Shown here piece after piece: positions 54,101-64,000 of a DNA stretch of 64,000 nucleotides. The stretch is from contig CM057347.1 of assembly GCA_030015575.1 (NCBI GenBank), positions 405,946,248-406,010,247 on the forward strand, written 5' to 3'. Source of the stretch: Agapanthus africanus. Its lineage: Eukaryota > Streptophyta > Magnoliopsida > Asparagales > Amaryllidaceae. The position numbers and the translations under genes are program-made. The notes beneath the pieces were generated by a model, which saw only the letters and a program-made list of their open reading frames with translations, had not been told where the DNA came from and did not search any database. Every line of letters begins with the position of its first letter. The first letter of the stretch is position 1.

Positions 54101-56830
54101 CCCCTCTTACCGAAGGTATAAGCGAGTATGGCAGCAATAAGGGCCTCTCAGTAGATCCAGCAGACACCGATCTGGCGGCCGCCATTGCGGCTTCTGAGCG
54201 ATCAGCCAGACTCGAAGCATGGTTGGATAAACTCGCTCGAGCAGGTAATCATTAGCTGCACTCTTTGTCATTTTATCGCATTCTTATCATTATCTTTGAC
54301 TAATGCTTTCCCCCCCTTTTTAATAGGTGTCACTACTGAAGAAGCCATCGCTGCCTCTTTAAAAACCTTCCAGGAAGAGGAAAAGAAGCGCGCTTTAATG
54401 GGCGTTGGTACTCTTGCCTTATTAAGTTTTTGTCCTCTTTTCTGATGGCCAACCTAACCTTCTTCCTTTGTCTCTATGCAGGGGCTGCGCCAGCTGATGC
54501 AGGAACTCTCCTCGGGTCAGCTATGGAAGTCCTGGTCTCTTCGGGGCCGCCGCAAGAGCCTCAACTCGATAAGTCAACGAGGGATGCCTTGAAGGATTTG
54601 GAGGCATCCCTGTTCACGGACGATGACATCTCAATGAAGGAGGCTTTGAAGAGGTCTATCTCAACGGCTCAGGAGGAGAGAAAGCGGCTAAGGCGCGAGG
54701 CGAAGGCATGCAGGGCTGCTTTGGCTGTGGGAGCGGGCCCAAGCACCATCCCTCGTGCTGATACTCCCTCGGAAGGGCCCCCGGTCGCCTTGTCCACAGC
54801 TCGCAGACAGGTGGCACGTGCAGTTCGGGGTGCTAAAGATAAGTCCACCTCAGGTAATGTATCTTTCAAGATTTTGTTGTAAGAATTGTAAATTTGTCGG
54901 TTTTTATATATCTTGTCTTGCAGGGCCAAGTCCAACCGAAGGGGAGGCGGAAACCGTTGAACCTAAGGGGACAGAGGAAGAGGCACTGGCCGAACCCGAG
55001 CCGACGGTGGGAAACGTCGCCGGGGTTGCTGAACCTGAGCTAGGGGCTGAGGGAGTTGCACCAGAGAAGGTCGTTGATGCCGAGCCTGAGGTGGCGGCAA
55101 ATGAGACGATCGCTATAACTGAGCCTGGGGCAGCGGCGGGTGGAGCATCTGAAAATGGTGACCCTATGGTAATGGCGGACGAGACAATGGCGACCGCCGA
55201 GCCCGAAGAAGTAGCGGGTGAGATGGGCACGATTCTTGGGGAAAAGCCAGCCGCTCTTTCTCAAGAGTCTGGCAATGCTCCAATTATTGCTCTCCCCGTC
55301 TATGGTCCTCCATCGTCTCCTGGTTGTGCGAGCACGATGACAGCCTCTGTCGAGTCCGGTGATGAGGCCACGGGAGGTGGACTCGTATCGATGGAGGAGG
55401 GAGACGCCTCTGTTTCGGCCGGCGGCTCATCAGGTAAATCTCGAGTTACTGTCCCTTTTTATCTTGCAATCCTTTCTGACAAGTTTATCTTTGTTTTTAA
55501 CGCAGGTGCGGCCAGTGCCGATGCTCCATTGCTCGAGGGAGCGCTGTCAACTACTGCCTTGGCGGTGGTCACCTCTCAGCCTTCCCTTGTACCATCGCAG
55601 ATGTTGGAAGGTATGGATTTGCAACCCATTAGTTTTATCTTTCAGCCGCATAATTTATGTACTAATGTCGTACTATTGCGTCTTTTCAGGAGTGCTTTTT
55701 GATCATCTCTATCAGGTGTTGCACCCGCACTTCTCCTTCCCATCTGAACTCGCTTCTTCCTCCGGTGGCGCTGGTGAGTATAATTTCCAATTGATGTCTT
55801 TCTTTTTTCATTAATGGATTTATTTCTGACTTTCACTCGTCCTGATTGCAGTGCTACAAATCGAAGGAGGGGATGAAAGATCGGTCGCGCCACCGGCCCT
55901 CCCGGCCTTACCGCCTGCCGCAGCTGGTATAGTAAACTATCGCATCGATGACTTTTTCATATTTCTTGAACTGTCGTCTAATCATATTTTTTTTTCAGCT
56001 GTCGTTCCAATCCCGGCGCCCTTTGAGTCCCGCGTTATAATGCCGGCAGGCCCCTTCTTGAGACGTCCGTCTTCAAAGGGTGCCGTAATGAGCTTGGGCA
56101 TGCTGAGCGGATAAGTCGAAGAGCTTGACGCGGATGCTCCCCCATCTGCTGCGGATTTCGCTGCGGAGGTTAACCGATGTTGGCGGCGCTTGTGAATTTT
56201 CACGATGGAGGCGTCGTCGAGCTTTGGGTTAATCACTGTAGGGGAATCGAGGTCCGCCTGCATCAATCGGAGTTTATGCGCCCTGCTCCCGAGACCTTAG
56301 CCGCAAGCAATCAAAGAGCAGCATGGATTGAGCAAAGCGCTTCTTACTTCCATCACTTGGAACAAGAAGCGGCATTAAGGCTGAGGGAATGCCAAGAGAC
56401 CTCAAGCGAGACGGCTCGTCTGCGTGCTGAGGTTGAGGCGAACGCTGCCCAGGTGAAGGCTATCTTCGAGGGCCTTCTAGAGCGTATCTATAATGGGCTA
56501 ACACTAAAGCGGAAGCTCGATGCCGCCGAGCGTGACGCCCAAGGCCGCAAAGTAGCTCAGCAGGCCGTTGGGGAGCAGCTTGCATCCTTCTTGCAGCAGC
56601 GGGCTCAAGTGGAGGTGGTGGTGGCCGATCAGGAAAAGGCATGGAAGGAAGTGCGCGAACAACTGATAGGGCTATTTAAGACGCTTCCTTCCCAGTAGTC
56701 GCCCTTGTATCAATATACTTGTAAAAAATTTTCTTTTTCGAATAAGATGTATCCATTCTTTATTCTTTTGTACGATTCACCTTGTACTTGATTGAATTAA
56801 TAAAGATACACATTTTTTTTTGCAATGTCT
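51150..56830 (+). pseudogene. Antisense plant-mobile-domain gene, intron-containing, decayed
   Basis: It encodes a plant mobile domain (PMD, aminotransferase-like) protein. Landmarks are PTWWIKAFIEQWNIPTHIF, EFAEISGLPMRGEHYEELLP and FVDFITRF, then FLGLWLCSFALP, an NLS-like QKRKKKS, Ala/Glu-rich parts and a coiled-coil C-terminus. Inferred exons: leader about 51150-51270, 51912-54244 (ATG 51917), 54327-54407, 54482-54853, 54924-55433, 55506-55610, 55690-55773, 55852-55926, then 55999 to about 56698 plus a tail with AATAAA near 56790. All introns are GT-AG and all seven coding introns are phase 1. Lesions are TGA 52076-52078, a frameshift near 52880-52900, TAG 53038-53040, TAA 56112-56114 and a frameshift near 56176. 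The biochemical role of PMD proteins is uncertain; host relatives act in silencing. Confidence 0.75.
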
Positions 56831-56899
56831 TGTACTATTTCTTTGCTTTCTCCCTTCTCTTATTATCAGCATGCTGTCTTGATAAACATGGTTGACAGA

Positions 56900-57300
56900 T
56901 AATAGAGTAAGCATCTTGGTTTCTTCAAGGGAAAATGATGGCTTAGGCCGCAGGTTCAGATCTGCCGTCTAAGACTTTTCAACTCTATGAGCCGTGAGGG
57001 TCTCATAAGGACTTTTCTCCCTACGGATCGAGAGTATCTCGTAGGTGAATTTTTTCCTTAGGAATCGTGAGGATTCCTAAGTGCGTTTTCTCTTATAAGT
57101 CGTAAGGATCTTATAAGAGAATTTTCCCTCTTACGAGTCGAGAGGACTCGTAAGCGGTTGTTTCTCTCCTTGTCGAGATTCGACTTTGGAGAGTGAGACC
57201 CGTGGATAGTATGCAAGAGACCATTTTAGACCGACTTGCAGGGTCCCAGTGCTTAGGAAACAAGTTTTTTAATCCCTGTTGCCTAAGGCTTTATCTTGCA
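56900..57300 (-). repeat. Serial imperfect palindromes downstream of PMD gene
   Basis: Successive 25-30-bp inverted repeats, such as CTTAGGAATCGTGAGGATTC followed by CTAAG, and CTTATAAGTCGTAAGGATCT followed by TATAAG, are separated by TTTTCTC spacers. The same series recurs at 59430-59620 and 59770-59960, and inverted in element C (45300-45500, 46100-46300). No ORF. Confidence 0.75.
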
Positions 57301-57349
57301 AGTTGAGACGAATCGGGAAGTCCTCACGAAGACACTAATTTCCTCACGA

Positions 57350-58760
57350 GTCGAGAAAAATCGAGCAGCTCCCGTCAAGGACACTAATTTCCCTGAGCTG
57401 AAGTATTTTGCCGAAGACGTTGGTTTCCTCGAGGTTGAAACGAATCGGAGTATTCCTGTGGAGACACTGGTTTCTCTGCGGGTCGACGCGAATCAGGAGG
57501 CTCTCATCAAGGACGCTAGTTTCCCTGAATTGAGGTATTTGCTAGGGACACTGGTTTCCCTGGGGTTGAAACGAATTGATGTATTTCTGCAAAGACGCTA
57601 GTTTCTCTACGGGTCGACGCGAATCAAGAAGTTCTCATCAAGGACACTGGTTTCCCTGAGTCGAAGGATTTTGCCGAAGACACTGGTTTCTTCGGGGTTG
57701 AAACGAATCGGAGTATTCCTGCGGAGACACTGGTTTCTCTGTGGGCCGACGCGAATCAGGAGGCTCTCATCAAGGACGCTAGTTTCCCTGAATTGAGGTA
57801 TTTGCCAAGGACACTGATTTCCCTGGGGTTAAAACGAATCGATGTATTCCTGCAAAGACGCTAGTTTCTCTGCGGGTCGACGCGAATTAGGAGGCTCTCA
57901 TCAAGGACGCTAGTTTTCCTGAATTGAGGTATTTGCCAGAGACACTGGTTTCCCTGGGGTTGAAACGAATCGATGTATTCCTGCAAATACGCTAGTTTCT
58001 CTGCGGGTCGACGCGAATCAGGATGTTCTCTTCAAGGACACTGGTTTCCCTGAGTCGAAGGATTTTTCCGAAGACACTGGTTTCTTCAGGGTTGAAACGA
58101 ATCGATGTATGCCTGCAAAGACGCTAGTTTCTCTGCGGGTCGACACGAATCAGGATGTTCTCGTCAAGGGCACTGGTTTCTCTGAGTCGAAGGATTTTGC
58201 CGAAGACACTGGTTTCTTCGGGGTTGAAATGAATCGGTGTATTCCTGCGGAGACACTGGTTTCTCTGCGGGCCGACGCGAATCAGGAGGCTCTCATCAAG
58301 GACGCTAGTTTCCCTGAATTGAGGTATTTGCCAGGGACACTGGTTTCCCTGGGGTTGAAACGAATCGATGTATTCCTGCAAAGACGCTAGTTTCTCTGCG
58401 GGTCGACGCGGATCAGGATGTTCTTGTTAAGAACACTGGTTTCCCTGAGTTGAAGGATTTTGCCGAAGACACTGGTTTCTTCGGGGTTGAAACGAATCGA
58501 TGTATTCCTGCAAAGAAGCTAGTTTCTCTGCGAGTCGACGCGAATTAGGATGTTCTCGTCAAGGACACTGGTTTCCCTGAGTCGAAGGATTTTGCCGAAG
58601 ACACTGGTTTCTTCGGGGTTGAAACGAATCGGTGTATTCCTGCGGAGACACTGGTTTCTCTGCGGGCCGACGCGAATCAGGAGGCTCTCATCAAGGACGC
58701 TAGTTTCCCTGAATTGAGGTATTTTCCAGGGACACTTGTTTCCCTAGGGATTGAACTGAT
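57350..58760 (-). repeat. 131/132-bp tandem array
   Basis: CGACGCG-type anchors lie at 57484, 57615, 57747, 57878, 58009, 58141, 58273, 58404, 58536 and 58668, steps of 131 or 132 bp. This gives about eleven units, including a degenerate first one. Each unit consists of three related parts of about 44 bp built on GACACTGGTTTCCCTG / GACGCTAGTTTCTCTG. Variants alternate along the array. No coding function is assumed. Confidence 0.9.
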
Positions 58761-60529
58761 CTGTTGCGGTTTTTCAGGTTTTATATAAGTTACCGTCAAA
58801 ACCGTGAAGCTAGGAATTTGATCTTCGCTTCGTTTGCTGGCACTGCGTCTGCTGTATCGAGACGAATGTCATGGTTGTCTCTAGGTTGTTGATGAACCGT
58901 CGAGATTTGGCTTTGCTTTCTGACGGAGCTTGTTGGGAAGATATGGTTCCGTCTTTGTTTGTGCCCTTGGATTGTATACAGGGATCAACGCGATCTTATC
59001 TTTAGGGCAAAAAGTTTCATATATTTTTTTTATTGTTTTATTTCCGCGATGCTCTATCATTTCAGCTTTTATATCGCGAAGGTCGCGATTGCCCAATCAT
59101 TTCGGCTATTTTTCGCGGTGCCCAATCATTTCGGCTGTTTATTTTATTTTTACTCGCTGCTTTTTATTGCGAGTTGCCCAATCATTTCGGCTATTTTGTG
59201 TGCATACGTTTTTACTTGCTGCTTTTTTATTGCAAGTTGCCCCATCATTTCGGCTATTTCGTATGCATGTGCGGCCTACTGGCTTTTCGCCGTAAACCTG
59301 AAATTAGACACCGATTTCGGCATCAGCACCGCTACAACTGGGATGTTGCCAGGAGCGAATCATCATTTGCCTCTGTCGATGTCGAACAAAGGTGGCTTAG
59401 CGAACAGGGTTAAGGTCCTGTCGACTAAGGCTTTTGACTTCATGAGCCGTAAGGGTCTCACAAAGGTATTTCTCCTTACAAGTCGTGAGGATCTTGTAGG
59501 TGTATTTTCTCTTTAGGAATCGTGAGGATTCCTAAGTGTATGTTCCTCTGTAAGTCGTAAGGATCCTACAAGAGGGTTTTCTCCTTGTAAGTCGAGAGGA
59601 CTTATGAGGATTGTTCATCATGCGTACATATCCCCAGTCATGGATGGGACTTGGTTAGGGAAATGTTTATTCGCGCCCATGGATTGTATAAAAGGGTTAG
59701 TATTGAACCACTTGTAGGGCAATATCGAAGGTTGTAGGGGTTGCTTAAGCACAGGTTTAGGTCTCTGTAACTTAAGACTTTCAAATCTTATGAGCCGTAA
59801 GAGTCCTATAAGAGAGTTCTCCTTACGAGTCGTGAGGATCTCGCAAGTGTATTTTCTCCTTAGGAATTGTGGGGATCCCTAAGTGTGCTGTTCCCTTTTG
59901 AGTCGTAAGGATCTCACGCGGGTGGTTTCTCCTTACAAGGTCGAGAGGACCCTGTAAGTGTCCTTTAACGAGGTTGGGCCCTTTCGGGTTTTCACAAACA
60001 CTCGCTGGTAGTCGTGCTGTTTTTACTCACGGAGCCCTTTCGGGTTTTCATCCGTGCCCATTTTGCTTATGGACATACCGTTTATTATTTATTTATTTAT
60101 TTATTCTTTTTATTCTCTTTTTTTTACAAGGTCGTGTCCTTTCGGGTTTTCACGAACACTCGCCGGTAACCCTGCTGTTTTTACTCATGGAGCCCTTTCG
60201 GGTTTTCATCCGTGCCCATTTTGCTTATGGACATACCGTTTATTATATATATATATTTTCTTTTTTTTATATCGGCTTTGTGATGTTTCAATCCACCGTA
60301 GTTTATCGATATCTCGGTTAATAGCTAGTTTTAGGACGTTTCAGTCCGTCATTAGTTTAAGGACATTTCGGTCCGTCATTAGTTTAAGGACGTTCCGGTC
60401 CGTCATTAGTTTAAGGACGTTCCGGTCCGTTGCTAAAGAAGGCCGATTATTACTTAAAGAGTTTGGGCTTAGGAAGATAGCGAAAGGACATAGTCGCCGT
60501 CCTCTATCATCGACCTAGGCTGTGGCTCA
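58761..60529 (-). other. Element B 3' region between array and integrase
   Basis: No gene. It holds five GCCCAATCATTTCGGCTATT units (59050-59265) and one GGAGCGAATCATCATTTGCC module (about 59353). Two palindrome series follow (59430-59620, 59770-59960). A segment of about 150 bp is duplicated (59975-60080 and 60135-60240; CCCTTTCGGGTTTTCATCCG). Last is a 28-bp repeat, TTAGTTTAAGGACGTTCCGG followed by TCCGTCA, about four copies at 60325-60435. Confidence 0.75.
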
Positions 60530-61970
60530 TTAAGCGTAGTATTTCTTCAGGAAGTGGCCGTTTATTGGCCTGAAAGGCCTTTCACATTGCATATCCATGA
60601 GTAGATAGGCTCCACCCTGGTAGACCTTGTCTATGATGTACGGGCCTTCATAGTTCGGCTCGAATTTTCCCAGCTTGGCGCGATTGGGGATCATAGGCCT
60701 TTTGACCACTAGCACGAGTTCGCCTTGGCGGAATGTCCTCGGCCTAGTCAATCTTTCATATGAGCGCGTCATCTTTGCTTTATAAGTCTCCAGATTTTGT
60801 TGCGCTATGAGCCGGGTTTCATTAAGGGCGTCAAGCTCCTCAAGCCGAAGGTGAGCATTTTCTTCGTCCGTCAGCTCGTAGTGGACTGCCACTCGTAGAG
60901 AAGGTAGCTCTATCTCGAGGGGGAGTACCGCTTCTGTACCGAATACCAACGCGTACGGCGTTGTGTTCGTGGCCATCTTGAACGTAGTTCGATACGCCCA
61001 GAGAGCTTCTTGTAATCTCTCGTGCCAGTCCTTCTTATTTCGGGATACCGTCTTCTTTACGATCTTCGTCAAGGTCTTGTTGAAAGCCTCAGCTAGACCG
61101 TTAGCTCGCGAGTTATAAACTGAGGAATATCTCCAGTCTATGTTATGCTGTTGCCCAAAGCGACTGATCTTGTGGCTTCTGTAGGCTGGCCCGTTATCAG
61201 AAATGATCCGTCGCGGAGTTCCAAACCGATAAATGACGTGCGTCTTGAAGAAATGGAGGATATTCTCCGTCTTCACTTCCCTTAACGGTACTGCTTCTGC
61301 TCATTTGGAGAAGTAGTCAGTCGTCGCTAGAATGAAACGATGTCCCTTAGACGATGCTGGTTCGATGGGGCCGACTATGTCAGTTCCCCACATCTCGAAC
61401 GACCAGCTAGCCACTGTCGGATGTAGTGGATTTGGATGCTGGTGGATGAAGTCCCCATGGATTTGGCATGAGTGGCATTGCTTCGCATATTCGAGGCAGT
61501 CCTGAATCATCGTGGGCCAGTAGTAACCCATCCATTTTATCTTCAACTTCATCTTCGGGCCTGCTTGGTGAGAACCGCAGAGTCGGTCGTGAACTTCCTG
61601 AACGACTCTTTTTGCCTCTTCAGGTCCCAGACATCTCAACCACAGAGAATCAAATGACCTCTTGTACAGAGTATCATTGACGAAGGCGAAAGACAGAGCT
61701 CGTTTCATAAGCTGATGTCTTGAGGACGCATCTCCGGGCGTTCGACGGTATTTGAAGTAGTCTATAAAGACTTCTCTCCAATCCTCGGCCTTTTCCCGGT
61801 CTTTTATTTGCAGGGTCGTCTGCTCAGTCGCTCCCTTTTCTTTGGATGATTCCGGAGATATTTCTGCTGGGGCAAGCACCCGACGGCTTTGTACCACGAT
61901 TCTTACGTCATCGAGGTTCTCATCGGCCAGTTCTTTAGCGAGCTTGGTCAACGCGTCCGCTTTGCTGTTT
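60530..61970 (-). pseudogene. Element B integrase
   Basis: Full-length Ty3/gypsy integrase. The zinc-binding part has HDRLCGSHQAG and CLEYAKQCHSCQIHGD. The catalytic core has WGTDIVGPI, IISDNGPAYRS and NGLAEAFNKT (D, D, E). The C-terminus includes WAYRTTFKMATNTTPY, YALVFGTEAVLPLEIELPS and WKEPNYEGPYI-like wording (KFEPNYEGPYIIDKVYQGG), ending HFLKKYYA and the stop at 60530-60532. A TGA at 61301-61303 replaces the Trp usual after YFSK. Otherwise the frame is open, so this copy is only lightly damaged. Confidence 0.9.
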
Positions 61971-62470
61971 TCCGCGCGTGGTATGTTTTCCAGCACGTAG
62001 GAGGGAATTTGGGTCAACAGTTGTTGCACCTTTTCGCCGTACTTCACTAACCCTGGTTTGCACGTTTGGTAGTCGCCATTTACTTGACTAACGACCAGTT
62101 AAGAGTCTCCATATATGAGGAGGTTTTCAATTCCCATGTCAATGGCGATCTCGAGGCCTGCTATCAGAGCTTCGTATTCGGCTTCATTGTTCGTCCTCGG
62201 TTCTGTTAAGGAGAAAGCAAATCGCATTATCCCTCCTTGTAGAGTCACGAAGACAAGGCCTACCCCGATTTGATTATAGGGGTACTTTGTTTGTGCTTCT
62301 TCATGGAAGATGCTCCATCGAAATAAAGCTCCCATCGGGTATCATCTCCGTCAATCGCGTCAAACGCATGTTCGTCTGGCAGATCGTAATTCAGAGGAGA
62401 ATCGGCAGGTATCGGATGCTCAGCGAGGAAGTCGGCGATGGCCTGGCCTTTCACTGCCTTGAGAGGTTGA
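61971..62470 (-). pseudogene. Element B archaeal-type RNase H (aRH)
   Basis: A second RNase H domain. It runs TRWELYFDGASS, GVGLVFVTLQGG, LTEPRTNNEAEYEALIAGLE, IENLLIYGDS and LVVSQVNGDYQT, followed by PRAENSKADALTKLA. It shows the D...E...D layout of RNase H and the NNxAEYxAL signature of the extra domain in Tat elements. A one-base frameshift near 62310-62335 and a TAA at 62099-62101 interrupt it. It sits between the first RNase H and integrase, the standard Tat order. Confidence 0.85.
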
Positions 62471-62868
62471 TATGTTATCTAGAACTCTATCAAGAGCAGG
62501 GCCCATCTAGCGAGTCGACCAGTCAGTATGGCCTTCGACATTAAATACTTAAGGGGGTCCACCTTCGATATGAGACGGACTTCATGCGCCAACGCATAGT
62601 GCCTGAGCTTGGTTATCGCACAGATCAACGCCGGGCAGTGTTTTTCAATGGGGGAATAGTTACTCTCTGCCCCCAGTAGAACTCGAATCAAATAGTAGAG
62701 TGCTCTTTCTTTCCCTTGGTCGTTCTCTTGCACCCATAATGCGCCTAAGGAAACTTCGAGGGCGGTTGTATAAAGAATGAGAGGCTTTCCCCTGACCGGA
62801 GCAGCCAACACTAGCAGATTCTGGAGGTACTGCTTGATTTCGTCCAGCACGTCTTGGCATTTATGATC
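62471..62868 (-). pseudogene. Element B RNase H
   Basis: Contains ALWVQENDQGKERALYYLI, NYSPIEKHCPALICAITKLR and VDPLKYLMSKAILTGRLARW. It continues the RT frame after a TAG at 62869-62871, and another TAG lies at 62479-62481. Near-identical to element A at 5315-5873. Confidence 0.85.
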
Positions 62869-64000
62869 CTAGACGAACGGGGTTCCCTTCTTCATTAGGT
62901 GGCTGTAAGGACGGCACTTTCCTGAAAGGTTAGCAATAAATCGTCGTATATACGCGAGCTTCCCTTGGAGAGACCGCAGCTGTTTGAGAGTTCTTGGCGT
63001 GGGCATTTCCATGATCGCCTTAATCTTTGACTGATCTATCTCAATACCTCGGTGTCGGACGATGAATCCCAGGAATTTGCCCGAGGAAACTCCGAATGCA
63101 CACTTGAGAGGGTTCATCTTCAAGTTGTATTGTCGAAGGCGTTGAAATACGGTGTTCAGATGCTCGAGATGTTTCTCGTATGATTTGCTTTTTACTACGA
63201 GGTCATCGATATAACATTCGACGATTTCATGTATAAGGTCATCGAAGATCTTTGTCATGGCCCTTTGATAGGTAGCACCGGCGTTCTTTAGACCGAAGGG
63301 CATCACCTTATAGCAAAATATACCTAGCAGAGTCCTAAAAGCAGCGTGCTTCTGGTCTTCGGGATGCATCTTTATCTGATTATACCCTGGTGAGCCGTCC
63401 ATGAAGGAGAAAACCTCGTGAGTGGACGTATTGTCTATCATCAGCTCGGTGACTGGCACTGGGAAATCATCCTTTGGGCAGGCTTTATTGAGATCCCGAA
63501 AGTCTACACATATGCGCACTGTCCCATTTTTCTTCATCACCGGGACGATGTTGGCGATCCATTCAGGATATTGAAGCTCTTGGATAAAGCCAAAGTCGAT
63601 TAGCTTCTTGACCTCGGCATTGATACTCATCTCAAGCTCGAGCCACATTCTTCTTGGCGCCTGTTTGACTGGCTTGACGTCCGGGGATATCGCCAATTCG
63701 TGAACAACAATTTCTGGATCTAGTCCTGGCATTTTGGAATAGTTCTATGCGAAGCAATCTCTATGCTGCATAAGCACGTCTTTTAACACAGCCGCCCTTT
63801 CTTCAGATAGCAGCTCGCTGACGAATGTCGGTCGCTGGTCATTCGCCGTCCCCAACTCAATTTTCTTGAGGTTATCTGCGGTAGTATGTATTCCATCCTC
63901 CAGCTCTTTTGGTGCTGGTGGAAATTCTGAGATCACCTCATCGTTGCTGTTTTCGAAGCACCAGGGAAGGTCATCCATATTCTCGGGCTCTTCTTTTGAT
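62869..64000 (-). pseudogene. Element B reverse transcriptase, YIDD intact, runs off window
   Basis: RT with KQAPRRMWLELEMSINAEV, CVDFRDLNKACPKD, FMDGSPGYNQIKMHPED, VMPFGLKNAGATYQRAM, catalytic YIDDLVVKS and FLGFIVRHRGIEI. Stops are at 63745-63747 and 62869-62871, both TAG where element A has Trp. The acidic leader (FENSNDEVISEFPPAPKELED) continues to the right edge. Confidence 0.9.

Larger units (their letters stand above)
48709..64000 (-). mobile_element. Tat-type element B with antisense PMD gene
   Basis: On the minus strand, from the right edge: RT, RNase H, archaeal-type RNase H, integrase, a 9.5 kb 3' region with an antisense gene and repeats, polypurine tract, and 3' LTR (48709-51020). 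The double RNase H and the long 3' region are hallmarks of the Tat lineage. gag, protease, PBS and the 5' LTR lie beyond 64000. Confidence 0.85.

Noticed and set aside
51912-56698. Ordinary host gene lying between transposons
   Set aside because: It sits inside element B, between the polypurine tract/3' LTR and the integrase of the same element, with shared 3'-region modules on its far side. A nested capture fits better, though an independent insertion is not fully excluded.
59033-59516. Overlapping hydrophobic forward frames after the 131-bp array
   Set aside because: They read through GCCCAATCATTTCGGCTATT repeats and neighbouring T-rich DNA in several frames at once.

Overview
The window is a nest of plant LTR retrotransposons, with no ordinary host gene, rRNA or functional tRNA gene recognised. 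Ty3/gypsy elements of the Athila and Tat types, Ty1/copia elements with a TGGTATCAGAGC primer site, and a chromovirus-like LTR all point to nuclear DNA of a flowering plant with a repeat-rich genome. The species cannot be named from the sequence. Every recognisable element protein carries stop codons, frameshifts or deletions.

Layout, left to right. (1) 1-1140: scrambled, partly inverted copia pieces. (2) 1142-5314: the 3' part of an Athila-type element (+), with integrase, three purine-rich tracts and a 1.8 kb 3' LTR. (3) 5315 to about 26.7 kb: Tat-type element A (-), with RNase H, RT, a duplicated zinc-knuckle block, protease, gag, PBS at 12995-13012 and a 5' LTR. Athila appears inserted in its RNase H. 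A copia element with both LTRs (copia-1, -, 15345-25702) sits inside its LTR. (4) 26679-29478: solo chromovirus-like LTR with a perfect ATAAA duplication. (5) 29795-31525: truncated LTR of the A/B family. (6) 31526-39486: a copia LTR fragment on + head to head with copia-2 (-), which has lost its 5' end. (7) 39487-48708: Tat-type element C (+), with LTR, PBS and broken gag, no pol, and a long tandem-repeat 3' region ending in a truncated 3' LTR. (8) 48709-64000: Tat-type element B (-), with 3' LTR, polypurine tract, an antisense intron-containing plant-mobile-domain (PMD) gene on + (about 51150-56830), a 131/132-bp tandem array, then integrase, archaeal-type RNase H, RNase H and RT running off the right edge.

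The most interesting material is in the Tat elements. These include the antisense PMD gene with its own TATA box and seven coding introns, all phase 1; a paired, covarying hairpin motif in the LTRs; dense CACGTG arrays; and 3' regions generating satellite-like arrays (20/40 bp, 117 bp, 131 bp) whose modules are shared between families B and C. Boundaries come from reading repeats against each other by eye. Domain names come from motif recognition, not from database searches.
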